DNA of 64,000 bases from Desertivibrio insolitus. Lineage in GTDB: Bacteria; Actinomycetota; Actinomycetes; Actinomycetales; Microbacteriaceae. Each line of letters begins with the position of its first letter. The first letter of the stretch is position 1. Where the stretch lies: NCBI RefSeq assembly GCF_017355965.1, contig NZ_JAFIQW010000003.1, forward strand, positions 396,001 to 460,000, in the 5' to 3' direction. The translations under genes were made by a program, and so were the position numbers. The notes below the pieces were generated by a model. It was not told the origin of the DNA. It worked only from the letters and a program-made list of their open reading frames with translations, and ran no database searches. Positions 25,491 through 34,977 of this stretch are shown here, piece after piece.

Positions 25491-25520
25491 GGTCTCGATA
25501 CGCCCGCTGCGCGGGCTACC
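25491..25520. repeat. Palindromic repeat family D, copy D2 (inverted, one end lost)
   Basis: GGTCTCGATACGCCCGCTGC followed by GCGGGCTACC, the reverse orientation of D1 and D3. The expected TCGACC end is replaced by unrelated bases. Confidence 0.7.
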
Positions 25521-25540
25521 CGCGTGCTGGGAAGGGGGCC

Positions 25541-26803
25541 TCAGCCCGCGGCGGCGTCGTCCGTGCGCGCGACCTCGTGGCGGGTCACGGGGTGCAGCCC
25601 GAAGAGGGCCTCGATCGCGTCCTCGACGCGGCCGGCGTCGCCCTCGCGGGCGAGTTCGCGGGCGCGCACCGACGGGGTGTGCAGGAGCACCGACACGAGG
25701 TGGCGCAGGGCCTGCTCGGTCTTCTCGGACGAGTCGCCGCGGCTGCGGGCGCGGGCGATCTCGGCGTCGAGGGTGTCCATCATGTGCTGTCGCAGCGCGG
25801 TGACGGAGCCGGAGACTTTGGCGTCGGCGGTGGCGGCGGCGAACTCGGCGGCGGCCGATCCGACGATCTCGCGGGCCTCGGTCGCGGCGCGCAGCTCGGG
25901 CAGCGGGGCGTGCAGGCGGATGGTCTCGAGGTCGAGCAGTTGCACGTCGGGGAGGGTGGCGACGGCGGGGTCGACGTTGCGGGGCAGGCCGAGGTCGATG
26001 ACGAGCGTGCGCCCGGCGGCCGGCATCGTGGCCGGGGTGACGACTGGGTTCTGCGCCGAGGTGCAGGTGATCACGACGTCGGCCGCGGCGATCCCGCCGG
26101 GGAGGCTCGTCACCGCGGTGATGCCGTGCTTGAGCGCGAAGCGGGGGGCGCGGCCGGAGGGGGAGAAGACGGTGATGCGCTCGACCCCGCGGTCGCGGAG
26201 CGCCGCCACGGTGGTCGCGGCGTACTGGCCGGTGCCGACGAGCAGCACGGACGTGTCCGCCCAGTCGCGGATGCGGCTCGACGCGAGCTCGAGGCCCAGG
26301 CGCACGAGCGAGCGGCCGGCCCCGCCGAGGGCGGTGCGGGTCTTGACGCCGCGCGAGGTGCGCGACGCTCTCTGGAACAGCCGCTCGAGGTTGCTCGAGG
26401 TGGTGCCCGACTCGCGTGCTGCGAGCAGGGAGCGCTTCACCTGACCGGCGATCTCGTCCTCGCCGACGACGACGGACTCGAGACCGGATGACACGGCGAA
26501 CAGGTGCTCGGCGACGGCGTCACCGGTCAGCACGTTGACCGACTCGCGCAGCTCGGCCGCGTCGACGCCGCTCGCGTCGCTGACGACCTTCACGACGCGG
26601 TCGACGGCCGCGACCTCGTGCGAGAGCGGCTCGGCGACGTCGAGGTAGGCCTCGAAGCGGTTGCAGGTGGCGAGCACGACGGCGCCGGAGACGGCGTCGC
26701 TGCCCTCGACGAGCGCGGGAGCGGCTCCGGGTGCGCCGACCGACAGCTTCTCGAGGAGGTCGAAGCTGGCGTTGCGATGATTCGCGGTCAAACACACGAG
26801 CAC
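25541..26803 (-). CDS. hemA: Glutamyl-tRNA reductase
   Basis: A 420-residue enzyme that reduces glutamyl-tRNA to glutamate-1-semialdehyde. The catalytic Cys47 is in [24 protein letters not shown] and the NADPH-binding [16 protein letters not shown] are typical. The C-terminal dimerisation helix follows ([15 protein letters not shown]). GTG at 26803 is the start. TAGAAT ends 6 bases before it on the coding strand, so the mRNA is probably leaderless. It diverges from the hemE-led operon, sharing a 124-base control region. Confidence 0.95.
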   Translation of the reverse strand: MLVCLTANHRNASFDLLEKLSVGAPGAAPALVEGSDAVSGAVVLATCNRFEAYLDVAEPLSHEVAAVDRVVKVVSDASGVDAAELRESVNVLTGDAVAEHLFAVSSGLESVVVGEDEIAGQVKRSLLAARESGTTSSNLERLFQRASRTSRGVKTRTALGGAGRSLVRLGLELASSRIRDWADTSVLLVGTGQYAATTVAALRDRGVERITVFSPSGRAPRFALKHGITAVTSLPGGIAAADVVITCTSAQNPVVTPATMPAAGRTLVIDLGLPRNVDPAVATLPDVQLLDLETIRLHAPLPELRAATEAREIVGSAAAEFAAATADAKVSGSVTALRQHMMDTLDAEIARARSRGDSSEKTEQALRHLVSVLLHTPSVRARELAREGDAGRVEDAIEALFGLHPVTRHEVARTDDAAAG

Positions 26804-26809
26804 CGTCCA

Positions 26810-26826
26810 ATTCTACGAGCTTGTAG
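26810..26826 (-). promoter_or_regulatory. hemA -10 box overlapping a small palindrome
   Basis: On the minus strand TAGAAT (26815-26810) is followed by TGGACG and the GTG start. CTACGAGCTTGTAG (26813-26826) is a 14-base palindrome with a single mismatched pair and overlaps the -10 box. It could be an operator, but no regulator is known for it. Confidence 0.4.
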
Positions 26827-26914
26827 TAATCGGCGCAGCCGAGGGCACCCTTACCACAGGGATGTGAACCATCCGGGCACCGACACCGTCGGCATCCGTC
26901 CACCCTCGTCCCCG

Positions 26915-26920
26915 TACGCT
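26915..26920 (+). promoter_or_regulatory. Putative -10 box of hemE
   Basis: TACGCT, then seven bases, then the GTG at 26928. No Shine-Dalgarno sequence is present, so hemE may be leaderless. Confidence 0.4.
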
Positions 26921-26927
26921 GGAAACC

Positions 26928-27983
26928 GTGATCCTCCCGCCCGACCATCCCCTCGTCGACGGGCGCACGACCGCGGCGCCCCTCGTCCGCGCCTACCGCG
27001 GTGACCGACCCGAGCGTCAGCCCGTCTGGTTCATGCGTCAGGCCGGGCGTTCGCTGCCCGAGTACCGGGCGCTCCGCGAGGGCCAGGGCATGCTCGAGGC
27101 CTGCCTGACCCCGGATGTTGCGACCGAGATCACCCTGCAGCCCGTGCGCCGCCACCAGGTCGACGCGGCCATCTTCTTCTCCGACATCGTCGTGCCGCTG
27201 AAGCTCGCGGGGGTCGACGTCGACATCGTGCCCGGCCGCGGTCCGGTGCTCGCGAAGCCCATCCGCACGGCCCTCGACGTGACGGCGCTGCGTCCGCTCG
27301 ACCCGGAGGCGCTCGATCCGATCCGGCAGGCGGTCTCGCAGACCGTCGCCGAGCTCGGGTCGACCCCGCTGATCGGTTTCGCCGGCGCCCCCTTCACGCT
27401 CGCGGCCTACCTCGTCGAGGGCGGTCCGTCGAAGGAGCACCTCGCCGCCCGCACCCTCATGTACTCCGACCCGCACACCTGGGCGGCGCTGCTGAACTGG
27501 GCAGCGGATGTCACGGGGCAGTTCCTCCGCGCCCAGGTCGACGCCGGCGCGAGCGCAGCGCAGCTCTTCGACTCCTGGGTCGGCTCGCTGTCGAAGCAGA
27601 ACTACCTCAAGCGGGTCGCGCCGCACTCCAAGCGGGCGCTGCGCCACGTGATCGACACCGGCGTGCCGACTGTGCACTTCGGCGTGGGGTCGAGCGAGAT
27701 CCTGCCCGAGATGAAGGGCATCGGCGCCGACACCATCGGCGTCGACTGGCGCCTTCCGCTCGACGAGGCGAACCGCCGCCTCGGCGGAACGACCCCGCTG
27801 CAGGGGAACATCGACCCCGCCCTGCTCGCCGCCCCCTGGCCGGTGCTCGCCGCACACGTCCGGGACGTGCTCGACCGCGGCCGCGAGGCCCCCGCGCACG
27901 TACTCAACCTGGGTCACGGCGTGCCCCCGGAGACCGATCCCGACGTGCTCACCCGCATCGTCGCCCTCGCGCACGGAGCCTGA
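26928..27983 (+). CDS. hemE: Uroporphyrinogen decarboxylase
   Basis: A 351-residue enzyme that decarboxylates uroporphyrinogen III to coproporphyrinogen III. The N-terminal signature PVWFMRQAGRSLPEYR and the second motif IGFAGAPFTLAAYLVEG are both present, as is the catalytic Asp in AIFFSDIVVPLKLAG. LQGNIDPALL and LNLGHGVPPETDPD close the barrel. It leads the main heme operon; cgoX follows one base after its stop. Confidence 0.96.
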   Translation: MILPPDHPLVDGRTTAAPLVRAYRGDRPERQPVWFMRQAGRSLPEYRALREGQGMLEACLTPDVATEITLQPVRRHQVDAAIFFSDIVVPLKLAGVDVDIVPGRGPVLAKPIRTALDVTALRPLDPEALDPIRQAVSQTVAELGSTPLIGFAGAPFTLAAYLVEGGPSKEHLAARTLMYSDPHTWAALLNWAADVTGQFLRAQVDAGASAAQLFDSWVGSLSKQNYLKRVAPHSKRALRHVIDTGVPTVHFGVGSSEILPEMKGIGADTIGVDWRLPLDEANRRLGGTTPLQGNIDPALLAAPWPVLAAHVRDVLDRGREAPAHVLNLGHGVPPETDPDVLTRIVALAHGA

Positions 27984-27984
27984 C

Positions 27985-29250
27985 ATGCCCGAGGTGTTCC
28001 AGAAGACCGCGATCGTCGTCGGCGGGGGAGTGGCGGGCCTCGTCACCGCCCGGCAGCTCGCGCGCGGCGACGTCGACGTGCGCGTGTTCGAGGCATCCGA
28101 CCGCCTCGGCGGTACCGTCGCCAAGCACACTGTCGCGGGCATCGATCTCGACGCCGGCGCCGAGAGCTTCGCCACCCGCAACGACTCCGTCGCGCGCCTC
28201 GCGCACTCCCTCGGGCTGACCACCGTGCTGCCCGCCGAGCTCGGCAGCTGGCTGCACGACGCCGACGGCCGCCCGGTGAAGCTGCCCGCGACGAGCGTGT
28301 ACGGCATCCCCGCCGACCCGCTGGCTCCCGACGTCGTGGCCGTGATCGGGCAGGACGCCGCCAACCGCGCCGCCGAGGACGCGACACTCGACCGCCGCAT
28401 CGGCGCCGACGTCGAGACGCTCGGCGACCTCGTGCGCGTGCGCATGGGCGCCGAGCTGCTCGAACGGCTCGTCACCCCGATCGTGTTCGGGGTGCACTCG
28501 CAGCATCCGAACGATCTCCCGCTCGACCGCGTCGCACCCGGTCTGCGTGAGGGGCTCGTGCAGAACGGCTCGCTGGCCGCCGCGGTCGCCAAGCAGCGCG
28601 AGAACAGCCCCGCCGGCACGGCGGTCGCCGGCATCGACGGCGGCATGTTCCGCCTCGTCGAGGAGCTCGCCACCGACCTCGAGCGCCGCGGCGTCGAGGT
28701 GCGCACCGGCAGCCGCGCGTGGGCGATCAAGCCGCAGAGCGTGCTCGTCGGCGGGGTCGCGCAGCACGCCGACCTCGTGGTCGCGGCCGGACCCGCGATG
28801 GGCGTCATGGGAACGCGCATCGCCCTCGTGACCCTCGTCGTCGACGCCCCCGAGCTCGACGCTGCTCCGCGCGGAACGGGCGTGCTCGTGCATCCGGATG
28901 CCCCGGGCGTGCGCGCGAAGGCGCTGACCCACTCCACCGCGAAGTGGCCGTGGCTCGCCTCGCGCGCCGGCGGCCGGCACGTGTTGCGCCTCTCCTTCGA
29001 CCCGGACCGGTTCGAGAAGAACGAGGACCTGTTCGAGCTCGCGCGCACGGATGCCTCGACGCTGCTCGGCGTCGAGCTGCCGGCATCCGCGGTGCTCGGT
29101 GCCGACGCCGTCGAGTGGACGCGCCCGCCCGCCGGAACGGACCGCGGCTACCCGGTCGTCGGCGAGACCGTCGCGGGCACGGGGCTCGCCAATGTGGTGT
29201 CGCACGCCCTCCGTGAGTCTGAACGTTGGCTTGAAGAACTTTCCAAGTGA
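27985..29250 (+). CDS. hemY: Coproporphyrinogen III oxidase (HemY/HemG-type, CgoX)
   Basis: A 421-residue FAD enzyme. AIVVGGGVAGLVTARQLARG is the dinucleotide-binding loop, and VRVFEASDRLGGTV and IDLDAGAESFATRND follow as in oxygen-dependent HemY. It is somewhat shorter than the usual 450-470 residues. In actinobacteria that also carry hemQ and a coproporphyrin ferrochelatase, this enzyme oxidises coproporphyrinogen III rather than protoporphyrinogen. Both partners lie downstream in this locus, so I assign CgoX on context. Confidence 0.9.
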   Translation: MPEVFQKTAIVVGGGVAGLVTARQLARGDVDVRVFEASDRLGGTVAKHTVAGIDLDAGAESFATRNDSVARLAHSLGLTTVLPAELGSWLHDADGRPVKLPATSVYGIPADPLAPDVVAVIGQDAANRAAEDATLDRRIGADVETLGDLVRVRMGAELLERLVTPIVFGVHSQHPNDLPLDRVAPGLREGLVQNGSLAAAVAKQRENSPAGTAVAGIDGGMFRLVEELATDLERRGVEVRTGSRAWAIKPQSVLVGGVAQHADLVVAAGPAMGVMGTRIALVTLVVDAPELDAAPRGTGVLVHPDAPGVRAKALTHSTAKWPWLASRAGGRHVLRLSFDPDRFEKNEDLFELARTDASTLLGVELPASAVLGADAVEWTRPPAGTDRGYPVVGETVAGTGLANVVSHALRESERWLEELSK

Positions 29251-29300
29251 GGGGCCTCCGGGTAAAGGTGGACTCAGACCACCTACGAATTGGAGACAAC

Positions 29301-29594
29301 ATGCGAGGGAAGATCCTTCTGGTCGTCGGCCTCGGCGTCGGCTACGTGCTCGGCGCGCGTGCCGGACGTGAGCGCTACGAGCAGATCGTGTCGGGCGCCG
29401 AGAAGCTCTGGCGGGACCCGCGCGTCCAGAAGCAGGTGAGCACCGCTCAGACCTTCGCCAAGGAGAAGGGCCCGGAGGTGGCGCACGCCGCTTCGGAGGC
29501 CGCCAAGACCGCAGGCGAGAAGGTGTCGGCCACCGCGAAGAAGGTCCAGGGCAAGTCCTCCTCGAGCGACACCACCTCGACGCCGTCCATCTGA
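29301..29594 (+). CDS. YtxH-like membrane-anchored protein
   Basis: A 97-residue protein with a single N-terminal hydrophobic segment (ILLVVGLGVGYVLGARAGR) ending in the GxRAGRERY motif of YtxH-like proteins, then a Lys/Ala-rich helical region. TTGGAG precedes the ATG at 29301. It starts a trio with the next two genes that is common in actinobacteria and is often called stress- or envelope-related; function unknown. Its place inside a heme operon is unusual. Confidence 0.8.
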   Translation: MRGKILLVVGLGVGYVLGARAGRERYEQIVSGAEKLWRDPRVQKQVSTAQTFAKEKGPEVAHAASEAAKTAGEKVSATAKKVQGKSSSSDTTSTPSI

Positions 29595-29620
29595 CCGACC
29601 CCCAGACGTAAGGAGCCGCT

Positions 29621-30040
29621 ATGTCGGTACCCGTCAACGAGCGGCGATCGGTCTTCAAACTCATCGCCGACATCCCCACGCTGCTGATCGACCTGATCAA
29701 GAGCGAACTGGCGAACCTCAAGAATGAGGTGACGGCCAAGCTCAAGGCGGTCGGCATCGGAGCGGGGCTGCTCATCGGCGCGGGCGTGCTCGCGCTGTAC
29801 CTGTTCGGCGTGCTGCTCGTCGCGGCCATCTGGGGCCTCGGCGAGTTCCTGCCGATCTGGCTGTCGGCCCTCATCGTCGCCGTGCTGCTGATCATCGTCA
29901 TCGCGGTGCTCGCGCTGCTCGGCGTCAAGAAGCTCAAGCAGGGCGTCCCTCCCACCCCGGAGGAGACGATCGACAGCGTGAAGAAGGACGTGAAGACGCT
30001 GTCCGGCACCCCCGGCTCGACCACCACCGGGAGGGTCTGA
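29621..30040 (+). CDS. Phage-holin-superfamily (DUF1469-type) membrane protein
   Basis: A 139-residue protein with an amphipathic N-terminal helix (LIKSELANLKNEVTAKLKAV) and two strong membrane segments (AGLLIGAGVLALYLFGVLLV and LSALIVAVLLIIVIAVLALL). This is the 'phage holin family 3_6' group, which despite its name is a chromosomal housekeeping protein in actinobacteria. AAGGAG precedes the ATG. Its last base overlaps the next start (TGATG). Confidence 0.82.
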   Translation: MSVPVNERRSVFKLIADIPTLLIDLIKSELANLKNEVTAKLKAVGIGAGLLIGAGVLALYLFGVLLVAAIWGLGEFLPIWLSALIVAVLLIIVIAVLALLGVKKLKQGVPPTPEETIDSVKKDVKTLSGTPGSTTTGRV

Positions 30041-30267
30041 TGACCGATCCCCGGGTCGACGCCGACATCAAGCTGAAGCGGGCCCGCCTGCAGGAGACGC
30101 TCGACGAGCTCGAGGAGCGGCTCGACGTCAAGAAGCGGGCGACCGAGGTGGGTGACAAGGCCAAGGAGTCGTACAACGACAACCCCGTGCCGTACTACCT
30201 CGTGGCCGGCGCGGTCGTCGCGGTCGTCGGCGGCCTGGTCGCGTGGGCGCTGTTCACGAACGACTGA
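30040..30267 (+). CDS. DUF3618 domain protein
   Basis: A 75-residue protein of the DUF3618 pattern: DIKLKRARLQETLDELEERL at the N-terminus and a single C-terminal membrane helix (YYLVAGAVVAVVGGLVAWAL). In many actinobacteria this family follows the holin-family gene, exactly as here. The function is unknown. A strong hairpin terminator comes right after the stop. Confidence 0.82.
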   Translation: MTDPRVDADIKLKRARLQETLDELEERLDVKKRATEVGDKAKESYNDNPVPYYLVAGAVVAVVGGLVAWALFTND

Positions 30268-30280
30268 CACCCAGGTCTGG

Positions 30281-30318
30281 AACGAGGGCGGGTCCTACGG
30301 GATCCGCCCTCGTTCTGC
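30281..30318 (+). terminator. Rho-independent terminator after the membrane trio
   Basis: AACGAGGGCGGGTCC, loop TACG, then GGATCCGCCCTCGTT and TCTG. The 15-bp stem has one G-U pair. It separates the trio from hemQ, so the downstream heme genes need their own promoter. Confidence 0.85.
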
Positions 30319-30408
30319 GTCCGGCTCCGAATCCTGCAGGGGCTGCACGTCCGCCCGGCATCCCCGCCTCTGTCAGCGAGGCCCCGTGAAAGTGAGGACA
30401 ATAGAGGC

Positions 30409-31104
30409 ATGAGTTCCAGCGCCTCCGCGCGCCCTGACGAGGCATCCGCGAAGGAGCGCCTCGGCTACGCCCTCTGGGCGGTCTTCCGGCGCGATCCCGA
30501 CCGAGCGGCCCTTGCCGACGACACCCTCGCCACTCAGGTGCAGGAAGTCGAAGCCCTCGGGGTCACCGTGCGCGGCTTCTACGACGTGTCGGGGCTCCGG
30601 GCCGACGCCGACCTCATGGTCTGGCTCACCGGCGAGGACCCGCAGATCCTGCAGCGCGCCCTCCGGATGCTGCGCCGCAACGCCATGCTCGCCGCGCTGC
30701 TGCCCACGTGGAACGCGCTCGGCGTGCACCGCGAGGCCGAGTTCACGCGCAACCACTCGCCCGCCTTCATGCGCGGCAAGGACCCCGAGGCGTGGGTCAC
30801 CGTGTATCCCTTCGTGCGCAGCTACGAGTGGTACCTGCTGCCCGAGGAGGAGCGGCGCGCGATGCTCTCCGACCACGGCCGCAAGGGCTCGCAGTACCCG
30901 CAGGTGCTGTCGAACACCGTGGCCTCCTTCGCGCTCGGCGACTACGAGTGGATCCTCGCCCTCGAGGCGAAGGAGCTCGTCGACCTCGTCGACCTCATGC
31001 GGCACCTCCGCAACACCGAGGCCCGCCGGCACGTGCGCGAAGAGGTGCCCTTCTTCACCGGACGCAGAATCACGATCGAGGAGATCCCCGAGGTGCTGTC
31101 TTGA
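30409..31104 (+). CDS. hemQ: Coproheme decarboxylase
   Basis: A 231-residue chlorite-dismutase-fold enzyme (ChdC). The catalytic-Tyr region is VYPFVRSYEWYLLPEEERR and the heme-ligand His is in MLSDHGRKGSQYP. EVPFFTGRRITIEEIPEVL is the conserved C-terminal end. It turns Fe-coproporphyrin III into heme b with peroxide, the last step of the coproporphyrin-dependent path. Its stop overlaps the TTG start of hemH. Confidence 0.94.
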   Translation: MSSSASARPDEASAKERLGYALWAVFRRDPDRAALADDTLATQVQEVEALGVTVRGFYDVSGLRADADLMVWLTGEDPQILQRALRMLRRNAMLAALLPTWNALGVHREAEFTRNHSPAFMRGKDPEAWVTVYPFVRSYEWYLLPEEERRAMLSDHGRKGSQYPQVLSNTVASFALGDYEWILALEAKELVDLVDLMRHLRNTEARRHVREEVPFFTGRRITIEEIPEVLS

Positions 31105-32267
31105 CCACCATCACGAACGGCCAGCTGGTTCCGGGCGCGACGCCCGCCGCCGCCTGCGGACCCGAGCATGTCGAGGAGCCCGTCCAGTACGACGCGATCC
31201 TCCTGGCGAGCTTCGGCGGACCCGAGGGCCAGGATGACGTCATCCCCTTCCTGCGCAACGTCACCCGCGGCCGCGGCATCCCCGACGAGCGGCTCGAGGA
31301 GGTGGCCCACCACTACCGCGCCTTCGGTGGCGTCAGCCCGATCAACGAGCAGAACCGCGAGCTGAAGGCGGCCATCGAGGCGGAGCTCGCCAAGCGCGGC
31401 ATCGACCTGCCCGTGCTGTGGGGCAACCGCAACTGGGACCCGTACCTGCGCGACGCGCTCGCCGAGGCGAAGGAGCGCGGCTTCACCAAGCTCATCGCCG
31501 TCGCGACGAGCGCCTACAGCTCGTACTCGAGCTGCCGCCAGTACCGCGAGGACTTCCACATCGCGCTCGACGAGACCGGCCTCATGGGCGAGATCTTCAT
31601 CGACAAGGTGCGCCAGTTCTTCGACCACCCCGGCTTCGTCGCACCGTTCGTCGAGGGTACCCGCCAGGGCCTCGCGGATGTCGCGGCGCAGGGCATCGAC
31701 CCCGTGACCGAGACCCGAGTGCTCTTCAGCACCCACTCGATCCCGTCGGCCGATGCGGAGCGCAGCGGTCCGAAGGAGCGCGGCTTCGACGAGAACGGCG
31801 CGTACGCGGCGCAGCACAACGCCGTTGCCGAGGTCGTCATGCAGGGCCTCGAGACCCCGTGGGACCTCGTGTACCAGTCGCGCTCGGGGCCCCCGAGCCA
31901 GCCGTGGCTCGAGCCGGACATCAACGACCGGATCGAGGAGCTCGCCGCCGAGGGCGTCAAGGCCGTCGTCATCGTGCCGCTCGGCTTCGTGAGCGACCAC
32001 ATGGAGGTCAAGTGGGACCTCGACACCGAGGCCCTCGAGACGGCGAAGGAGCACGGCATGTTCGCCGTGCGCACGCAGACCCCCGGCGTTCACGACGCCT
32101 ACGTGGCCGGCCTCGTCGACCTCGTGCTCGAGCGCGTGAACGGCACCCCCAAGGCGGAGCGCCCGGCCCTCACCCCGCTCGGCCCCTGGTACGACGTGTG
32201 CCGCCCCGGCTGCTGCGAGAACGTGCGGCTCGGCTTCAAGCCGGCGCTCGCGGGACTGGCGCCCTAG
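31101..32267 (+). CDS. hemH: Coproporphyrin III ferrochelatase
   Basis: A 388-residue ferrochelatase starting at a TTG at 31101 inside TTGA. FGGPEGQDDVIPFLRNVTRG at the N-terminus, TSAYSSYSSCRQYREDFH, VLFSTHSIPSADAER (the catalytic His) and VIVPLGFVSDHMEVKWDLD (with the catalytic Glu) are all present. The tail VCRPGCCENVRLG is a Cys-rich [2Fe-2S]-type C-terminus seen in actinobacterial enzymes. In this locus the substrate should be coproporphyrin III. Confidence 0.94.
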   Translation: MTTITNGQLVPGATPAAACGPEHVEEPVQYDAILLASFGGPEGQDDVIPFLRNVTRGRGIPDERLEEVAHHYRAFGGVSPINEQNRELKAAIEAELAKRGIDLPVLWGNRNWDPYLRDALAEAKERGFTKLIAVATSAYSSYSSCRQYREDFHIALDETGLMGEIFIDKVRQFFDHPGFVAPFVEGTRQGLADVAAQGIDPVTETRVLFSTHSIPSADAERSGPKERGFDENGAYAAQHNAVAEVVMQGLETPWDLVYQSRSGPPSQPWLEPDINDRIEELAAEGVKAVVIVPLGFVSDHMEVKWDLDTEALETAKEHGMFAVRTQTPGVHDAYVAGLVDLVLERVNGTPKAERPALTPLGPWYDVCRPGCCENVRLGFKPALAGLAP

Positions 32268-33203
32268 TTGGCCGCACTCCGTCTCGGGACGAGGGGCAGC
32301 GCGCTCGCGCTGGCCCAGTCCACGCACGTCGCCGACCGGCTCTCCGCGGCGCTCAAGACCGACGTCGAGCTCGTCACGGTGCAGACCGAGGGCGACCGCA
32401 ACATGGCCTCGCTCGCCTCGATGGGCGGCACCGGCGTGTTCGCCAGCGCCCTGCGCGAGGCCCTGCTCGCGGGGGAGTGCGACCTCGTCGTGCACTCGCT
32501 CAAGGACCTGCCGACCGCGCCGCATCCGGGACTCTCGATCGCGGCCGTGCCGAAGCGGGCGGATGCCCGTGACGCGCTCGTCTCCCGCGGCGACGTGCCC
32601 CTGGCCGAGCTGCCCGAGGGGGCCCGCGTCGGCACCGGCTCGCCCCGGCGCCAGGCGCAGCTGCGCTCGCACCGGCCGGACCTCGAGGTCGTCGACATCC
32701 GCGGCAACGTCGACACCCGCCTGCGCAAGGTGTCCGACGGGGAGCTCGACGCCGTCGTGCTCGCCGCCGCCGGTCTCGGCCGCCTGGGCCGTTCGGGCGT
32801 GATCACCGAGCTCTTCTCGCTGTCGGAGTGGCCGACCGCGCCCGGGCAGGGTGCTCTCGCCATCGAGGTGCGCGAGGGCGACGAGAAGACCGTCGCCAAG
32901 CTCGACCACAAGCCCACCCGCCTGCTCGTGCAGGCCGAGCGCGCCGTGCTCTCCGGCCTCGAGGCCGGCTGCGCCGCGCCCGTCGGCGTCACCGCCGAGC
33001 TCGAGGACGGGCTGCTGTTCGTCTCCGGCCGGGTGTACTCGCTCGACGGCTCGCAGCACCTCACCGCCTCGCACGCGCTCTACCCCGAGGACTCGAAGGA
33101 CCCGGCCGACGAACTGTCGACCCGGATCGTCGACGAGCTGCTCGCGGCCGGCGCCGCGGACCTCGCGCCCCTCGGCGGCGGGCCGAGCGGGGAGCCGCTG
33201 TGA
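32268..33203 (+). CDS. hemC: Hydroxymethylbilane synthase
   Basis: A 311-residue porphobilinogen deaminase from a TTG immediately after the hemH stop. LRLGTRGSALALAQS is the N-terminal signature, VHSLKDLPT the substrate-binding loop, and Cys235 in GLEAGCAAPVG holds the dipyrromethane cofactor. It joins four porphobilinogens into the linear tetrapyrrole. The stop overlaps the hemD GTG. Confidence 0.95.
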   Translation: MAALRLGTRGSALALAQSTHVADRLSAALKTDVELVTVQTEGDRNMASLASMGGTGVFASALREALLAGECDLVVHSLKDLPTAPHPGLSIAAVPKRADARDALVSRGDVPLAELPEGARVGTGSPRRQAQLRSHRPDLEVVDIRGNVDTRLRKVSDGELDAVVLAAAGLGRLGRSGVITELFSLSEWPTAPGQGALAIEVREGDEKTVAKLDHKPTRLLVQAERAVLSGLEAGCAAPVGVTAELEDGLLFVSGRVYSLDGSQHLTASHALYPEDSKDPADELSTRIVDELLAAGAADLAPLGGGPSGEPL

Positions 33204-33973
33204 AGCCACGCGGTCCCCTGAGCGGCTGGCGCGTGCTCGTGCCCCGCGGCGGCAAGTGGGGCGACAACGTCGCCGCTGCCCTGCGCACCTTCGGCGCCCA
33301 GCCCGTCATCGCTCCGATGATCAACTTCGCGAGCATCCCGGATGACGGGGAGCTGCGCGCCGCGCTCGAGCGGCTCTCGCGCGGAGAGTACGACTGGCTC
33401 GTCGTGACCAGTGCCACCACGGTCGACGTGCTCGTCAGCCACGGCACCGTCGTGCCCGAGTCGACGCGCATCGCCGCCGTGGGCGAGACCACCGCGGCCG
33501 CGCTCGGCCTCGCCGGGTACCGCGTCGAGTTCGTGCCAGAGTCCGACAACAGCGCCCGCGGGCTCGTCAACGAGTGGCCGCGGTCCGACATCGAGGGCCG
33601 CGTGCTCATCCCGCAGTCCGACATCGCCGAGCCCACGCTCGTGCGGGGCCTCGACCAGCTCGGCTACCAGGCGGAGTTCGTCGCCGCGTACCGAACCATC
33701 GGCGTGGCCGTCGACCCGCAGATCAAGGCGGATGTCGCGTCGGGCGCGATCCGCGCGCTGCTCGTGACATCCGGGTCCGTCGCCCGTCAGGTCGCCGAGC
33801 AGCTCGCACCTCTTCCCGAGGAGGTCATGGTCGCCTGCATCGGACCGCGCACCGCCCTCGACGCCCGCGCCGCCGGACTGCGCGTGGACGTCATCGCCGA
33901 GACCCGCTCGGCCGACGGCCTCGTCGAGGCCCTCGTCGACCACGCCAGAACCCTGGGAGGCTCTCCTTCGTGA
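33200..33973 (+). CDS. hemD: Uroporphyrinogen-III synthase
   Basis: A 257-residue two-lobed protein that cyclises hydroxymethylbilane with ring-D inversion. [20 protein letters not shown] begins lobe 1; [16 protein letters not shown] is the usual hinge segment; [18 protein letters not shown] and [20 protein letters not shown] are in lobe 2. The family is poorly conserved, so the assignment rests on these segments and on the position between hemC and hemB. The GTG at 33200 overlaps the hemC stop. Confidence 0.92.
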   Translation: MKPRGPLSGWRVLVPRGGKWGDNVAAALRTFGAQPVIAPMINFASIPDDGELRAALERLSRGEYDWLVVTSATTVDVLVSHGTVVPESTRIAAVGETTAAALGLAGYRVEFVPESDNSARGLVNEWPRSDIEGRVLIPQSDIAEPTLVRGLDQLGYQAEFVAAYRTIGVAVDPQIKADVASGAIRALLVTSGSVARQVAEQLAPLPEEVMVACIGPRTALDARAAGLRVDVIAETRSADGLVEALVDHARTLGGSPS

Positions 33974-34977
33974 GCAAGAGCAAGCACTCGCTCGACCACC
34001 CGCTCGTCCGCCCCCGCCGCCTGCGGCAGACGCCCGCCATGCGGCGGCTCGTCGCCGAGACCCGGCTCAGCCCCGCGCAGCTCGTGCTGCCGATGTTCGT
34101 GCGTGAGGGGATCACCGAGGCCGTGCCGCTCGGCTCGATGCCCGGCATCGTGCAGCACTCGCTCGAGTCGCTGCCGAAGGCCCTCGCCGAGGCGGCGGAC
34201 GCGGGCATCGGCGGTGTGATGCTCTTCGGCATCCCCGAGACCAAGGACGCGGTCGGCAGCCAGGCCACCGACGAGAACGGCATCCTCAACCTCGCCACCG
34301 CGGTCGCGCAGCGCGAGGTCGGCGGCGAGCTCGTCGTGCAGACCGACCTCTGCCTCGACGAGTTCACCGACCACGGCCACTGCGGCGTGCTCGACAAGAA
34401 GGGCGTCGTCGACAACGACGCGACGCTCGGCCGCTACCGCGAGATGGCGCTCATGCAGGCCCGCTCCGGGTCGCAGCTGCTCGGGCTCAGCGGCATGATG
34501 GACGGCCAGGTCGCCGCCGTGCGCGACGAGCTCGACGCCAACGGGTTCGAGCACGTCGTGCTGCTCGCCTACGCGGCGAAGTACGCGAGCGCGTTCTACG
34601 GGCCCTTCCGCGAGGCCGTGCAGTCGACGCTGCAGGGCGACCGCCGCTCGTATCAGCTCGACCCCGCGAACCGTCGCGAGGGCCTGCGCGAGGTCGAGCT
34701 CGACATCGCCGAGGGCGCCGACGTCGTCATGGTCAAGCCCGCGATGAGCTACCTCGACGTGCTCGCCGACACCGCCGCCACCTCCACCGTGCCCGTCTGG
34801 GCGTACCAGGTGTCGGGGGAGTACGCGATGATCGAGGCCGCCGGCGCCAACGGCTGGATCGACCGCGACCGCGCGGTCGCCGAGAGCCTCACGTCGATCG
34901 TGCGTGCCGGCGCCGACGCCGTGCTCACCTACTACGCGACCGAGGTCGCGACCTGGATCCGACAGGGGCGCATCTGA
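33970..34977 (+). CDS. hemB: Delta-aminolevulinic acid dehydratase
   Basis: A 335-residue porphobilinogen synthase. [20 protein letters not shown] opens the barrel, [19 protein letters not shown] is the metal-site region (Cys and Asp ligands), and [19 protein letters not shown] and [13 protein letters not shown] carry the two active-site lysines. GGGAGG lies before the GTG at 33970, which overlaps the hemD stop; its stop overlaps the hemL ATG. Confidence 0.96.
   Translation: MSKSKHSLDHPLVRPRRLRQTPAMRRLVAETRLSPAQLVLPMFVREGITEAVPLGSMPGIVQHSLESLPKALAEAADAGIGGVMLFGIPETKDAVGSQATDENGILNLATAVAQREVGGELVVQTDLCLDEFTDHGHCGVLDKKGVVDNDATLGRYREMALMQARSGSQLLGLSGMMDGQVAAVRDELDANGFEHVVLLAYAAKYASAFYGPFREAVQSTLQGDRRSYQLDPANRREGLREVELDIAEGADVVMVKPAMSYLDVLADTAATSTVPVWAYQVSGEYAMIEAAGANGWIDRDRAVAESLTSIVRAGADAVLTYYATEVATWIRQGRI

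Noticed and set aside
29621-30040. Prophage remnant, because of the 'phage holin' name
   Set aside because: The family is chromosomal in actinobacteria and no phage gene, integrase or att site is nearby.
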